From: Actinernus sp. WN-2022
Taxonomy: Eukaryota > Cnidaria > Anthozoa > Actiniaria > Actinernidae
Reading direction: 5' to 3'
Length of the DNA: 64,000 nt
NCBI GenBank assembly: GCA_030867875.1
Contig: JAOWCC010000577.1
Coordinates: forward strand, 1,814,660-1,878,659
How positions within the stretch are numbered: position 1 is the stretch's first letter; each line of letters begins with the position of its first letter. Under the pieces are notes generated by a model that worked only from the letters and a program-made list of their open reading frames with translations, searched no databases and had not been told where the DNA came from. A program made the translations under genes and the position numbers. Positions 1 to 12,300 of this stretch are shown here, one piece after another.

Positions 1-332
1 ACCAGATGTATAAATGGTGCAAATAATACTGACACTTAGACAAGTTCAAGTTTATTCTGCACTCTGTACTATTTACAATGACTACAGTTACAGTTACATT
101 AACAATACATTTAAATGAAAATAAAGAAATGTACATATTCTATATTGAGATCGTGCGCAGTGACCAAAGTAGCGTAGCTTCCGAGTTGGACACTGCCTAC
201 GATTGTAGATACTAGATTCATTTAGGCACAGCTGAATATTCATATATACATATTATAATATATATTTTTTTTTAAAGAGTACATGTAGTTTTGTATTTGT
301 TTTTAAATATACTAACAGAGCAAGCACATTTC

Positions 333-509
333 AATAGCCCACTTCCGCGATATGCTTTACTTGTCACGCATAAAGGTTTCAATACGAGGCCCCGTGCTAA
401 ATTAGATTTGTTTATTTCTTAGAGAAAAGAATAAATTTAATTTAGCACGGGGCCTCGTATTGAAACCTTTGTGCGTGACAAGTAAAGCATATCGCGGAAG
501 TGGGCTATT
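333..509. repeat. Foldback MITE with 72-bp inverted arms
   Basis: Positions 333-404 and 438-509 are reverse complements over 72 bases with one mismatch seen, separated by a 33-base A/T-rich spacer. The outer end begins AATAGCCCACTTCCGCGA. The same end recurs alone near 44022-44068, so this is a dispersed family, probably a non-autonomous DNA transposon. No target duplication could be defined. Confidence 0.75.
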
Positions 510-1530
510 CAAAGTCGAGTTTTCCCCAGATTTTCGATGAGATGTACTTAAAAGTATGCATTCCGTAGTTTGTTCGTGTTTTTGGTCTACTAAAATTTAG
601 TTTGGCGGCAAATCTTGTATTATAGGAGTGATTTTTTGGGGGCAAGTGTAATGTAAATAGAAAAGACGGATGGCATTTGTGTTTTCTCATTGATCATTTT
701 GTAAGTGAATGCTGCAATTCTTAATTTGAAGATATCAAGTTTTAGAAGTCTAAGGATATTAAAATATGGCGTTGCATTTTCTCTGCTATTAGCAAAAAAG
801 ATGTTTTGTCAGCATTTATTTTGGCAGGTGCGTATTTTTGATAACTTGGTTGTATATGTGTTACCCCAGCTCATGAGGCCATAGTTTAAATATGGGTGTA
901 CGAGTGTATAGTAGAGTTGCTTCAATGTATTTAGATCAAGGTAGTACCGGAGTTTATTTATATTTCCAGTGTTTTTAGCGATTTTACTATTTACATGTTT
1001 AATTTGTTGCTCCCAGTTAATGTGTTCATCTATTTAAATTCCTAAGTATTTTATATAGCTTTTTTGTTCAATATTGGTGATGTTAATTTTAGTTTTTTTT
1101 TTCTTTGTTGAGGCTATAATCATGAAGTTAGTTTTTTTCATATTAACTGAGTTTATTTATTTCACAATAACGGAGAATTAATTTGAACTCTTGATTCATT
1201 ACAGTTTCTAGGTCATTTATTTTATTACTTGAATAGAATACATTGGTATCATCAGCAAATATAAGAAAGGAAAGTTTGTTAGAGCAATTTGGCTTATTTA
1301 AAGAAATCAATATTTATGTCTCCTAGGATATAGACTTGGTATTTACATTGATTTAAATGTTTAAGCAACTCCTCTAACTGATCGTTGAATAGTTCAAAGT
1401 TCGCTTTAGGGTGCCTATATATACAACCAATTATCAGATGATTTTTAGCATTACCAGGGTCTATTTCAACCCAGCAAGATTCGACAAGATTAAGATTAAA
1501 TTGAGATGTAATATCCGATCTGGCTATCAA
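505..1530 (-). pseudogene. LINE remnant: endonuclease fused to late RT by internal deletion
   Basis: Read on the minus strand, 1530-1294 encodes part of an APE-type endonuclease (CIYRHP, then GDINID). Within about 30 bases the coding jumps to the reverse transcriptase FADD box (LIFADDTNVFY) near 1250, followed by the YLGI..D..INW segment and a C-terminal tail reaching 505. The fingers and most of the palm are missing, so the copy carries a large internal deletion plus stops and cannot act. The clade looks CR1/L2/Jockey-like. Confidence 0.75.
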
Positions 1531-1544
1531 AAATAGAGTAAATA

Positions 1545-1895
1545 TATACTTATGAGAAAGGATGAGAGAGAAAGGAGGTAGTGTACTGTGAAGAGTTAGT
1601 ATGTATTAACAATGTCAAGTTTAAGTTTCTTTTTGAAAGTTAATCTCTTAAGAGATTTTGTATCGTTATTAATAGAATTCCATATTTTTGCACCTTGAAA
1701 TCTAATAATTTATTAAGTTTTCCAGAGTTTGTTCTTACTGAAGGAAGATAGTAGAAGGACCTAAGAAGCAAGTCTGTGTTTTGTTTGTGTATTTTGTTAA
1801 CTGGTATAAAAAAGTTATTGAATGCCAGGGGCAGATAACCTGATTTAAAGTCATAACATAAATAATGCATTTAATGTAAAAATTACAAGGTCAAG
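1545..1895 (-). pseudogene. LINE 3' fragment (RT C-terminal tail)
   Basis: The minus-strand frame 1870-1640 reads FKSGYLPLAFNNFF, then H-K-Q-N-T, then YYLPSVRTNSGK, the usual end of a CR1/L2-type pol protein just before the 3' UTR. Only the last ~80 residues are present. It is a different copy from the neighbour at 505-1530. Confidence 0.6.
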
Positions 1896-1907
1896 AAGTT
1901 TAAGTGT

Positions 1908-2004
1908 TAGATAAAGAATGAGCGGCTGATCTTTATCCGATTTACAAACTCGAGCTGAAAGCAAGAGTTTGTAAATCGGATAAAGATCGGCCGCTCATTC
2001 TTTA
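1908..2004. repeat. Foldback repeat, about 44-bp arms
   Basis: Left arm about 1908-1953 and right arm about 1960-2004 are near-perfect reverse complements centred on the cagctcgag region; the arm contains AAACTC, ATCGG and CATTCTTTATCT blocks. Related single arms lie at about 48,207-48,262 and 62,045-62,100, so it is a dispersed family. Confidence 0.7.
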
Positions 2005-2274
2005 TCTTACTTTTCTCAAACTCATTAATAATTCATGAGATAGTCATTCAATGGAGGAACTGCATTTGGTCACATGCATGGGTCTTGATACCGGTGATAC
2101 ATGATGTGTTGATAAAGAAGGATTTGAAGGATTATAAATACACTAACCTAATTTGAGGTTTGGAGAATAAATATGAATTAAGTAATTAATGGCTCGTTAA
2201 TTTAACGTTGCACACTAATGATTACCGGTTGATAATATAGATGCAAAAGGTTTTTTCATCGAATTAACTAGTTT

Positions 2275-2905
2275 TTGTATCAAATGAACTCTGTTTGCAC
2301 TGCTGTATGGGAAAATCTAAAGAAAGGACTTGCCGAGAATCTACAAAAGTTGCAAAACCGAGCTGCCAGAATAATAACCGGTTTACCCTTTGATACTAAG
2401 ATTGATGAGCTCCTAAGTACTCTAAATTGGGACAGACTATATATTCGACGAATCAAACAAAAAGCAATAATGATTTATAAGGCTTTAAATAACCTGTCTC
2501 CTGAATATTTATCCTCAAAATTTATACCACGTTCAGCCTCTATAAAGTACAATCTTAGGGGCTCATCAACAAAACTAACCCTCGTACGGCCACGAACCAA
2601 TTTCGGTAAAAAGGCTTTTCGCTTTAGTGGGGCTAAGTTATGGAATGAACTGCCTGAGGATGTAAGGCAATCAACTAGTTTAAATAACTTCATTTTTAAT
2701 CTTACGAAATCGAGTTATTTTAACCTTATGTAAATATTTCTTATATGTGACATTCCTATTTTTCTTATTCGTCCCTGCAACATGGCTTTCATGTAAAACA
2801 GTTTCATATTTTAGTGTTAGTGTTTTTTATCTATGTATTTAACTGATGATTTTCCATGTATAAATAAAGATGTACTAATACTACTACTACTACTACTACT
2901 GTTAG
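2275..2905 (+). pseudogene. LINE 3' fragment with (ACT)n tail
   Basis: A 152-codon open frame (2275-2733) reads LQKLQNRAARIITG, then AIMIYKALNNLSPEYL, then RTNFGKKAF and WNELPEDVR: the C-terminal domain after the RT core in CR1/L2/Jockey-type LINEs. The 5' part, including the catalytic core, is absent. A short 3' UTR follows and ends in AATAAAG and an ACT/TAC microsatellite at 2870-2900, as expected for target-primed integration. Confidence 0.8.
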
Positions 2906-3248
2906 TTATTAACATGTCTATTTTCAGGCAATCACAATTGAGTATTTTTGTATCTAAAGTATATTAAATTATTATGTTTGAAACCTAGCCGTATGACAAC
3001 ACAAACCTTTTCAATTAACCGTCAAACTAATTAGTTTCAACCTTATGTTGAAAACCTTTGATGTCTTCCACCATTGTGAAACGTGCATAAAGGCAGGAAA
3101 TGTCAAAGGTTGTCAACATCGCAGTTAATTGAAAAGGTTTGGGCCACCAGATGACTAGATTTCAAATTTAAACGAACGTGGAAAATGTTTCGCTCTTAAA
3201 GGTAACTTGCAAATAGTAGTAGTTACCAATGAATGTCTGTTTTCACAG
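2906..3248. other. Intron sequence, nothing coding recognised
   Basis: A/T-rich sequence between the LINE fragment and the first visible HAUS8 exon. A loose inverted repeat is visible (TTTTCAATTAAC near 3007 and GTTAATTGAAAAG near 3124), probably a small MITE. Confidence 0.4.
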
Positions 3249-3304
3249 CACCCATAGCATCGCAGATATCCAATCCAGGGCCCATTCTTAAACCCGGACA
3301 AGAG
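3249..3304 (+). CDS. HAUS8: HAUS8 exon a (first one visible)
   Basis: After TTTCACAG the frame reads PIASQISNPGPILKPGQE, then donor GTTTGT. The exon starts with two bases of a split codon and ends in phase 0. It would be the linker before the coiled coil; short and weakly conserved, so the least certain exon. Confidence 0.55.
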
Positions 3305-6300
3305 GTTTGTATTGTTTCCTTACCTGCCTGTGTAGAATTTGGTAATGGGTCTTTTTGCATGAATGCAGTTACGTTGGTTGTACTTGACGGCAAAATAATC
3401 TGACTTCATTTATTCAAAGGAACTTGTACGAGATCGGTAGTGTTATTAGAAAAACCTGTTTGTAAATGCTATTTTCCATCTCCAGTCGATTATCGATCTT
3501 TCTAAAACAGCATTAATTTTGTAAGTTTGTTTGCCATCCGGTAAAGCCCTTCCCATGGGAACACAAGCTCAATTCATTGGTTATTGCCCGGGTTATTGAA
3601 GTGATATATCAGCACATTACTGTTTCTTCGAAAGGTCTATTCGCATCTGGATTAGCTGATCCAAACTTGTTGTTCATTGCACATTCTTCGTCTTCCCACA
3701 ACACGAGACCTAAATGTCTTCTAAATTGATATGAAGATTTCTGAAAGAGAGTTATTCACTTCAGCAGGTATGGGGGTGGGGGGGGGGGACATAGTTAATT
3801 CCCGTAAATAAAACATACAAATATACCATGCACGTATACCATGCACGTATACCATGCACGTTTACCATGCACATATACCATGCACATATACCATGCACGT
3901 TTACCATGCACGTATACCATGCACGTTTACCATGCACGTATACCGTGCACATATACCATGCACGTTTACCATGCACGTATACCATGCACATATACCATGC
4001 ACGTTTACCATGCACATATACCATGCACATATACCATGCACGTTTACCATGCACGTTTACCATGCACGTTTACCATGCACGTATACCGTGCACATATACC
4101 ATGCACGTTTACCATGCACGTATACCATGCACATATACCATGCACGTTTACCATGCACGTTTACCATGCACATATACCATGCACGTATACCATGCACGTT
4201 TACCATGCACGTATACCGTGCACATATACCATGCACGTATACCATGCACGTTTACCATGCACGTATACCATGCACGTTTACCATGCACGTTTACCATGCA
4301 CATATACCATGCACGTTTACCATGCACGTTTACCATGCACGTATACCATGCACGTATACCATGCACATATACCATGCACGTTTACCATGCACGTTTACCA
4401 TGTACGTATACCATGCACGTTTACCATGCACGTATACCATGTACGTTTACCATGCACGTTTACCATGCACATATACCATGCACATATACCATGCACGTTT
4501 ACCATGCACATATACCATGCACGTTTACCATGCACGTTTACCATGTACGTATACCATGCACGTTTACCATGCACGCATACCATGTACGTTTACCATGCAC
4601 GTTTACCATGCACGTATACCATGCACGTTTACCATGCACGTATACCATGCACGTTTACTATATCTCAAGCTTCTCCTGTGACAATGATTCGAAGAAATAC
4701 ATCCAGTAATCAACAGAGCCTGAATACCTTAATTTGCTTCAGTGTTAGATTACAGGAAAGGAAACTGATAGCTTGTGCAAAGGACACTGGATGAGAGCCT
4801 TATAAAATAGAACAAAAGGTCATGTATGCAGGGCTCAAAATAAGAGGAAAATACTACTAGCAAGCAATGTTAACTGATCCACTAGCAACAACCATAAAAC
4901 CTCAAATAGTTCAGCAAGATTCTGCTAATGACAGCTGCGAGTTGTCATGGTATGTACTAATTCCAAGCAATAAAGTAGTGAAAAATATTAAAATTAATCT
5001 GATAAAGTACTGAGGATGGAGCTGCCAGGCCAGCATGAATGATGTCTATCAATTCCAAAACCTGCCCATCCCCTCAGGGGCATTTGTGGGGCATATGTTT
5101 GACATTTTAAAATCAGAACATTGCAAATTCCTCACTGTGGTGTCGGCTAAGCTGTGCAAATGTCTCACCAAGTTGCGATTACAGACACAAAAGGATGCAA
5201 TTTGGCCTGATATAGCACTATTTTTAACCAATCGGATTTTAATCTCTGTTCTTGTAGTTTGGACATGGAGAGGTTTCACAGCGTCAGCTGGAATTGGAGT
5301 ATGCTCGCCTTATGCAGATGATATTTCTCGAATCGAAGGTGGGTAAAAACTCTGAATAAAGAAATAAATGGCTTGAATAAAAGAATGGCCATTGATGAAA
5401 GACCACCTAAAAGGTTTTGACTTTCTTGTCAAGCCCATCCTCGGATACCCAGGAAAAGCAGATGATGAGAAAAAAGCTTATCACCCACTGTTCTCAGGTA
5501 TCACCTTATACTGTCCTCGTGTATCACTTCTGTGCTCGGGTGTCACCTTACTGTTCTCTGGTGCTAACCTACTGTTCTTGGGTGTTTCCTTGCTGTTCTT
5601 GGGTATCGTCTTGCTGTTCTGGGGTATTGCCTTATTGTTCTTGGGTATCACCTAAACATTGTCATAAATAAGCATTCCAGTTTTGTATTGCAGCTCAAGA
5701 GTACCTACAAGAAACAAGAAAAAGATGCCCAGGTAACGCTGCAAATTGTATAGTAAGCACTTAGAGTCAGCTCTCGATTGACCAAAGCCAGAATAACCAT
5801 AGTCTCTGCAAATCACTGGTCCAGGCACATCTTGCACTGTAAGCTACAAATGCCTTGCTGACTTACACTTGATACTTTACTTATACACGATGAATGAAGG
5901 CAACAGAGCTGGTGGGGTCGTGTTTACACTAAGAAGTAAAATTTAAATCTAAGATCTACTACTCTATTACAATAATAATATGGACTAATCATAAAAATGA
6001 CACTAAAACTAGGACTAGAAATGTTCTTATGCCGTGAGTTAAAACCTGATATTGTCAGTGTATACTAACTGGTACTAAGACTAAGAATCTTAAATCTAAA
6101 GTGTCGGAATGTTTAATTACAGCAATATAATAATAACTAAAAGTATTCATATACCGTGTCTTTGTGTTTGTTTGACACATGATATTCAGGATGCATTTAG
6201 TGTTCCAGTAGCTAACAAATCCCAATATAAGCGGTGATTTGTAGCGATCATCGTGTGTATTCTGGAATACGATAAATCCAATGCACCATCATGCACTGTT

Positions 6301-9300
6301 CTTGACACACTTTGATTGCAAATGCAAGTCAAACCTATAGTGACATGATAGTAGCCAAGATCCCCCCTCCACTTTACTGCAACAGGGTTTGCATGGTCAT
6401 GGAAAAGTCTTGAAAAGTCATGGAATTTGAAAATTGCATTCCAGGCCTGAAAAATTCATGGAATTTACGAAATGTCCTAAGGTCATGAAAAAGTCATTGA
6501 ATTTCAGATTTATTCCCAAATTGTCTTTAAGCTGATGATTAGAAAGAAGAAACATATCTTTGGCTGGCCCACTTCGGCTGTAAGGGTCAGCCAGCAGTCT
6601 TTGTTAGCAGTTGTTATTTTTAGAGGAGGCCTGGAGATGAGTCAACCTCCAGGGCAGCCATCTTGGAATTGAATTAGTGTTGCATCATATCATTTCCATA
6701 TCATTTTCTGTTTCATGTATTTATTGTAAAACAATGACATGATTGTTTTATATGCAGCCGCTTTTTTTAGCAAACATTTGGAGGCAGCAAAGAAATATTT
6801 GTCAAACTTTTTACAGTGATTCTGAAAAACTTAACGTGGAATGTGGTGTACTACAGGATCAGTGTTTGACCCTTACTGTTTCTCCTTTACATAAATGATA
6901 TTCCTAACTCTATCAGATCTCTGAAATGTTTTCTTTTTGCCGATGTTACTATTTTATTTTACGACAGTGACAATATAAATGACAGAAACATCAGTAAATA
7001 GTGATATAAGCTCAATTGATGAACTGGCTTCTACATGTATGTAACAAATTATCCTTGAATGTATCTAAATCCAATTTCGTTACTTTTCATGATTCCTAAA
7101 CAAAAAAATCCTAACTCTCCACTCATAACAATTAATAATGAATTAATCAAGGAAAGAAATCACACTAAATACTTAGGAATTCTACTTGACAAACACTTAA
7201 CCTGGAAAGAACAAATAGCCTCTATTAAGCTGAAACTTGAAAAATCATTAGGTATTTTATACAAAGCCAAACATCGTGCACTCCCACTAGTATTCTTTAT
7301 TTTACCCACATTTGAATTATGGTATTTTACCTTATTATAGGAAATTAACAATGCACGTTGACAACGCGAAGAAAATTTACGTTACACTAAATTAACGCGA
7401 ATTTTTCAAAAGTTAGGTTTACATGCATTAAATTAACGCGAATTTTTCGATAAGCATCTTGCTTTATTTACTGCGATTTTCATAATTCTGCAAACTCGCA
7501 CTTTACATTTCTGAACGCCAAACTGCGTTTTGGCTTCCGTCAATAAAACCTTCCAAGACAAGTGCACGGATGTTTCTAAGTTTTTTTTAAAGCCGAAAAT
7601 TTGGGTTTGAAGCCAGAAGAAGTGAGCTATCCTCTCGGGGAGACAGAGGAGTATCAAGATCAATCAAAAGACATTTTGAACTCGATTTTAAACGAAGACG
7701 TCCTGTCAGATAGTGACTCTGAAGAGCCAATAGAGGAGTCATGAACTAATAAGGTTTTGTAATGAAATAAAGGTGCTTTAAAATAACAATGTTGTAAAAT
7801 AGCGTGCATTAAATTTACATCGACATTAATTAAGATACATTAAATTAACGCGAATTTTGTAAAATCGCGTTAATAAAGTGCATTGTTAATTTCCTATAAT
7901 AAGGGCTCAGGGGAAATTCTTATCCCTCTATAAGGAAGCCTTTGTGCACTCGAAAAAAAGAGCAATTAGATAAGCCTCCTTGATTCTTCAAACTAGATTT
8001 ATTGACCATTAATGATTTACATAATTGCATGCGAGCTTGTTTATGTACGATGTCTATCATAAAAGATCGGCTCTAGTTTTACTGATCTATTTGTCCCTCT
8101 TTCTAATGTATGGCAATACGAAACAAGACAAGTCTAAAAAAAACATACTTTATTAATCGTTCTAGAACAAATTATAGTTTGCACTTCATTACAAGTGTAT
8201 GTACAGACGGCTCAAGTAATTTGTGACGTCAGGTACGGGGAATTAATTAGTTTTGTTATGCTGTCCCTCCCTTGAAAAGCTGGACTACCGGCTTCTAATT
8301 GCAGACTATTGTGTTTTCTTTGTGTTGGGGGTGTGATTGTATTTCCGTGGTTTGTGTGACGTACGATGTGGGAAAATTTGCACTGAATTGAGCTGCCACA
8401 CAATATAGATTTATCAGCGGAGAATCGAACTTGAAAAATAATTTTCTCTTCATAGATGCGCAAGACAGAAACATAAAATAGCATAACTTATTTCTTTCGA
8501 TACATCTTTGTTTTAACGTTGGGTTGATTTTATGGTTCAGTTCCCCGTTAAAGAGAGTTCAAATTATTTCGAATATGAACAGACTATTGAGTTTATTTGG
8601 GAGGGGGGGGGGGGGGGGGGGGAGGGGGTTTTCTTGAGGGAATTAGTTGGAATTAACTTCATGAAGATAGGGATCATCGAGAAGGGGTAACGTTCAGTTG
8701 ATAAATTACCTCCAGTCTAAGTTTCTGTATTTTTGTCCTCTTAAGGCCCAAATGTACTCAATGTGGCAGGAAAATGAAAAGCTCCAAAGAGGTGTGGCCG
8801 AACTACAACTCGAACTGGACACAAAGAACAAAATGGCAGAATTAGACAAAGAACTTAGCTCACAGGTACACGAGTGTGGTGTTATTGAAGATGACGAAAA
8901 CTGCGAGCAAATCCCTTGGCGTAATTGTGTGACCAAATGAAGATTGCATGATGGCAGCACTTGCCACCCAACCAAATAAACCATTATCTTGCATACAGCT
9001 TTTGAAGTGAGTTTCCAACCTTTTTTTGTCAAACTTGCTGTGATAGCTTTGTGTCCATAGCGCTCCCATTACCCCATGCAATGTTGATTGCATAATGACT
9101 ACTTCATACTTGCATCTATTTAATTTCCTTTGTACCCTAAATTCCAATTTGATCTGTGGATTAGCTGGGTCCTCATTTTGATCAGCCCCAATGGTTGTTT
9201 CAGGACACATTAGAAATGTGTTTTTTACTTTGATGAAATCAATGTATTCAAGTAATGGGTGATGGAAGCAAAACAAAGACTGAACGCCTTTTTACTGAAC

Positions 9301-12300
9301 ACAATGTTTGCTCTCAAATGTTCGTTATGGACTGTAAATTATAGGTTCGGTGTCAGTTATGGACCGATTATGGACTCATTTGAATTTCCCGCGCGCTGCC
9401 ATCCTGGATCTTATGACGTCACTTGGTTGCCTCTATTGTCAGGAAACAATAGCTATTTTGTTGTGTAACAATAGATATCAAGAATTGTAGTGTTTTAAAG
9501 TAGAAACTAGTCGCCATTTATATTTTAACCCAATTCCATTATCGTTACTATATTTTTGTTTTTTATTTAGTATTTTTTAATTGAGTATTATATTTTTTAA
9601 ATTGCTATTTTAAGTTTGGCGCGAATTCGTGAGGCTTCTGATTGAGTACATTTGGGGTTCCATGTGGTAACGTGGTCGACTGGCGGATTTTGAATATCTC
9701 TGACATCCTGAGCACGTTTATCTTGAATTTCCGGAAATCCAGAACACTTTGATCTTGATGAGTGAGTTTTCTGATTGGTCAGTCAATCATTAGGAAACCC
9801 TTCAAATACTCCGATTGGTTGGCCGAATGCGTTGTCATAACAACTAACTGGTTGAAAACAGTTGAAACCAGTCAAGATGGCATCACTGTTTATTGTCTTT
9901 TTCTTTTGTGTTTTTCTTTCTTACATTTCCCCCCTCATTTTTTGTTGTTGTAATTACATGGCAAAGCTAATAAAATAAAAAAGTTAAAAAATGTAAAAAT
10001 ACATATGGTTTTCCACCCTAAGATATCGGAACCTTGCAAACATAATGGGGGAACCCAAATTCGCAAACAATACGTTGCGTTGATCGTGTTTAGTACCAGA
10101 ACTATGATTTTGATGATGCAACCTGGAACAATCCCTTTCTAATGGGGGAGGGTACCGTTATTAAAAGGAAGTGCATACGATTTTCCACCCCTCCCCCCTC
10201 AGATTTGCATGGTTCGTAGATCTTACCCCAAATTCGCAACCTATATTTTGCATTCATCGTTTTTAGTACCAAAACTATGATGTAAATGCTGTGGTATATT
10301 TATTGATTTGAAAAAGGCATTTGATACCGTGAATCATTCAATACTTATTACGAAAGTTGCAACATTACGGAATAAGGGGCATTACCAATTAGGAATTAGA
10401 ATAGCGGCAACCGTGTGACGTCATCAGATTCAAGATGGCAATGCGTTATAAGTTTATAAATGACATCAAGTGTACAATTTACAGGAAACAAACACAGCAA
10501 TATGTTTAGGTAACCATAACAATCATTTCAGAGCAAATATTATTTTCAGTTAAAGAGGAAAAGCACATCTGACACATCAGAACAATAATTCTGATTTCTG
10601 CTGGTTTATGTCATTGTTCGGGTGTGAAATTCTAACATGCACCGAACATGAACAACGGACGACTCTTGACATGTATAATTACAGTAACACGTGATACAAA
10701 CTACCAATCGGATAGAATGGTAAAAGTAGCCCAACAAATACATAATAGCTAAAAATATATCGGTGTAGACTATCATGAGGAGAGAACCTATGGGGATCGG
10801 TTGTGTGATGGTATCAGCTATCATAAGAGAACCTAATATGGGGATCGGTTCTGTGATGGTATCTATCATGAGGAGAGAACCTAATATGGGGGATCGGTTC
10901 TGTCATGGTATCTATCATGAGGAGAGAACCTAATATGGGGATAGGTTGTGTGATGGTTCTGTGATGGTATCAGCTATCATAAGAGAAACTAATATGGGGA
11001 TCGATTCTGTGATGGTATCTATTATGAGGAGAGAACCTAATATGGGGGATCGGTTATGTGATGGTATCTATCATGAGGAGAGAACCTAATATGGGGATAG
11101 GTTGTGTGATGGTTCTGTGATGGTATCAGCTATCATAAGAGAAACTAATATGGGGATCGATTCTGTGATGGTATCTATCATGAGGAGAGAACCTAATATT
11201 GGGGATCGGTTCTGTGATGGTATCTATCACGAGAGAACCTAATATGGGGATCGGTTCTGTGATGGTATCAGCTGTCATAAGAGAACCTAATATGGGGATC
11301 GTTTCTGTGATGGTATCTATCATGAGGAGAGAACCTAATATGGGGGATCGGTTCTGTGATGGTATCTATCACGAGAGAACCTAATATAGGGATCGGTTCT
11401 GTGATGGTATCAGCTATCATAAGAGAACCTAATATGGGGATCGGTTCAGTGATGCTATCTATCATGAGGAGAGAACCTAATATGTGGGATCGGTTCTGTG
11501 ATGCTATCTATCACGAGGAGAGAACCTAATATGGGGATCCATTATGTGATGGTATCTATCATGAGGAGAGAACCTAATATGGGGATCGGTTCTCTTAGGT
11601 GATGATATATCATGAGAAAACCTAATATGGGGATCGGTTCTGTGATGGTATCTCTCATGAGGAGAGAACCTAATATGGGGATCCATTATGTGATGGTATC
11701 TATCATGAGGAGAGAACCTAATATGGGGGATCGGTTCTGTCATGGTATCTTGGATCTGTTGTATAGAGCAGTTTCGATTGAGTTTCGAAAGGAATAAGTT
11801 ATTTCTTTGGTGGTTTTGCGTTTGCTTAGCTTTACTATTAGTCTCCTTCGCAGCCGTTCTTAGGGTCGTCACGCAAACACTAGCCCCACTAACGGCTGCT
11901 TACACCAGCCAGACATTCCAATCCCGTTTGTTTGTGTAAGCCAATCAAGACCGTTATAACGTAACCTGATATGAGTTAATTAGTAACGGTATGCTTATGT
12001 CGACACTTTAAAGCTCATCAGTACAGCGTCAAAACAAAAGATTTCTTCTAAACTCGTATCTACTTTCTTGAGAAAAACTAATAACAGAATACATACGAAG
12101 CTATTTGAACCGATTTCGTATCAATTTTGTCAAATTTAGCCTCCCATGTTTGATTTCCTAGATTTCCCGCCAGAAAGTTCTGGTGCGAGTGGTTTTTGGA
12201 TTCTGAGAACTGAATTCTTATTGGCCATGCGATTGGATTGGAATGTGTGGCTTGTGTGAGCAGCCGTTAGTGGGGCTAGCGTTTGTGTGACGACCCTAAG

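Noticed and set aside
3828..4794. Plus-strand ORFs of 275-317 codons over the 13-bp minisatellite
   Set aside because: Same periodic peptide in all plus-strand frames, located inside a HAUS8 intron.
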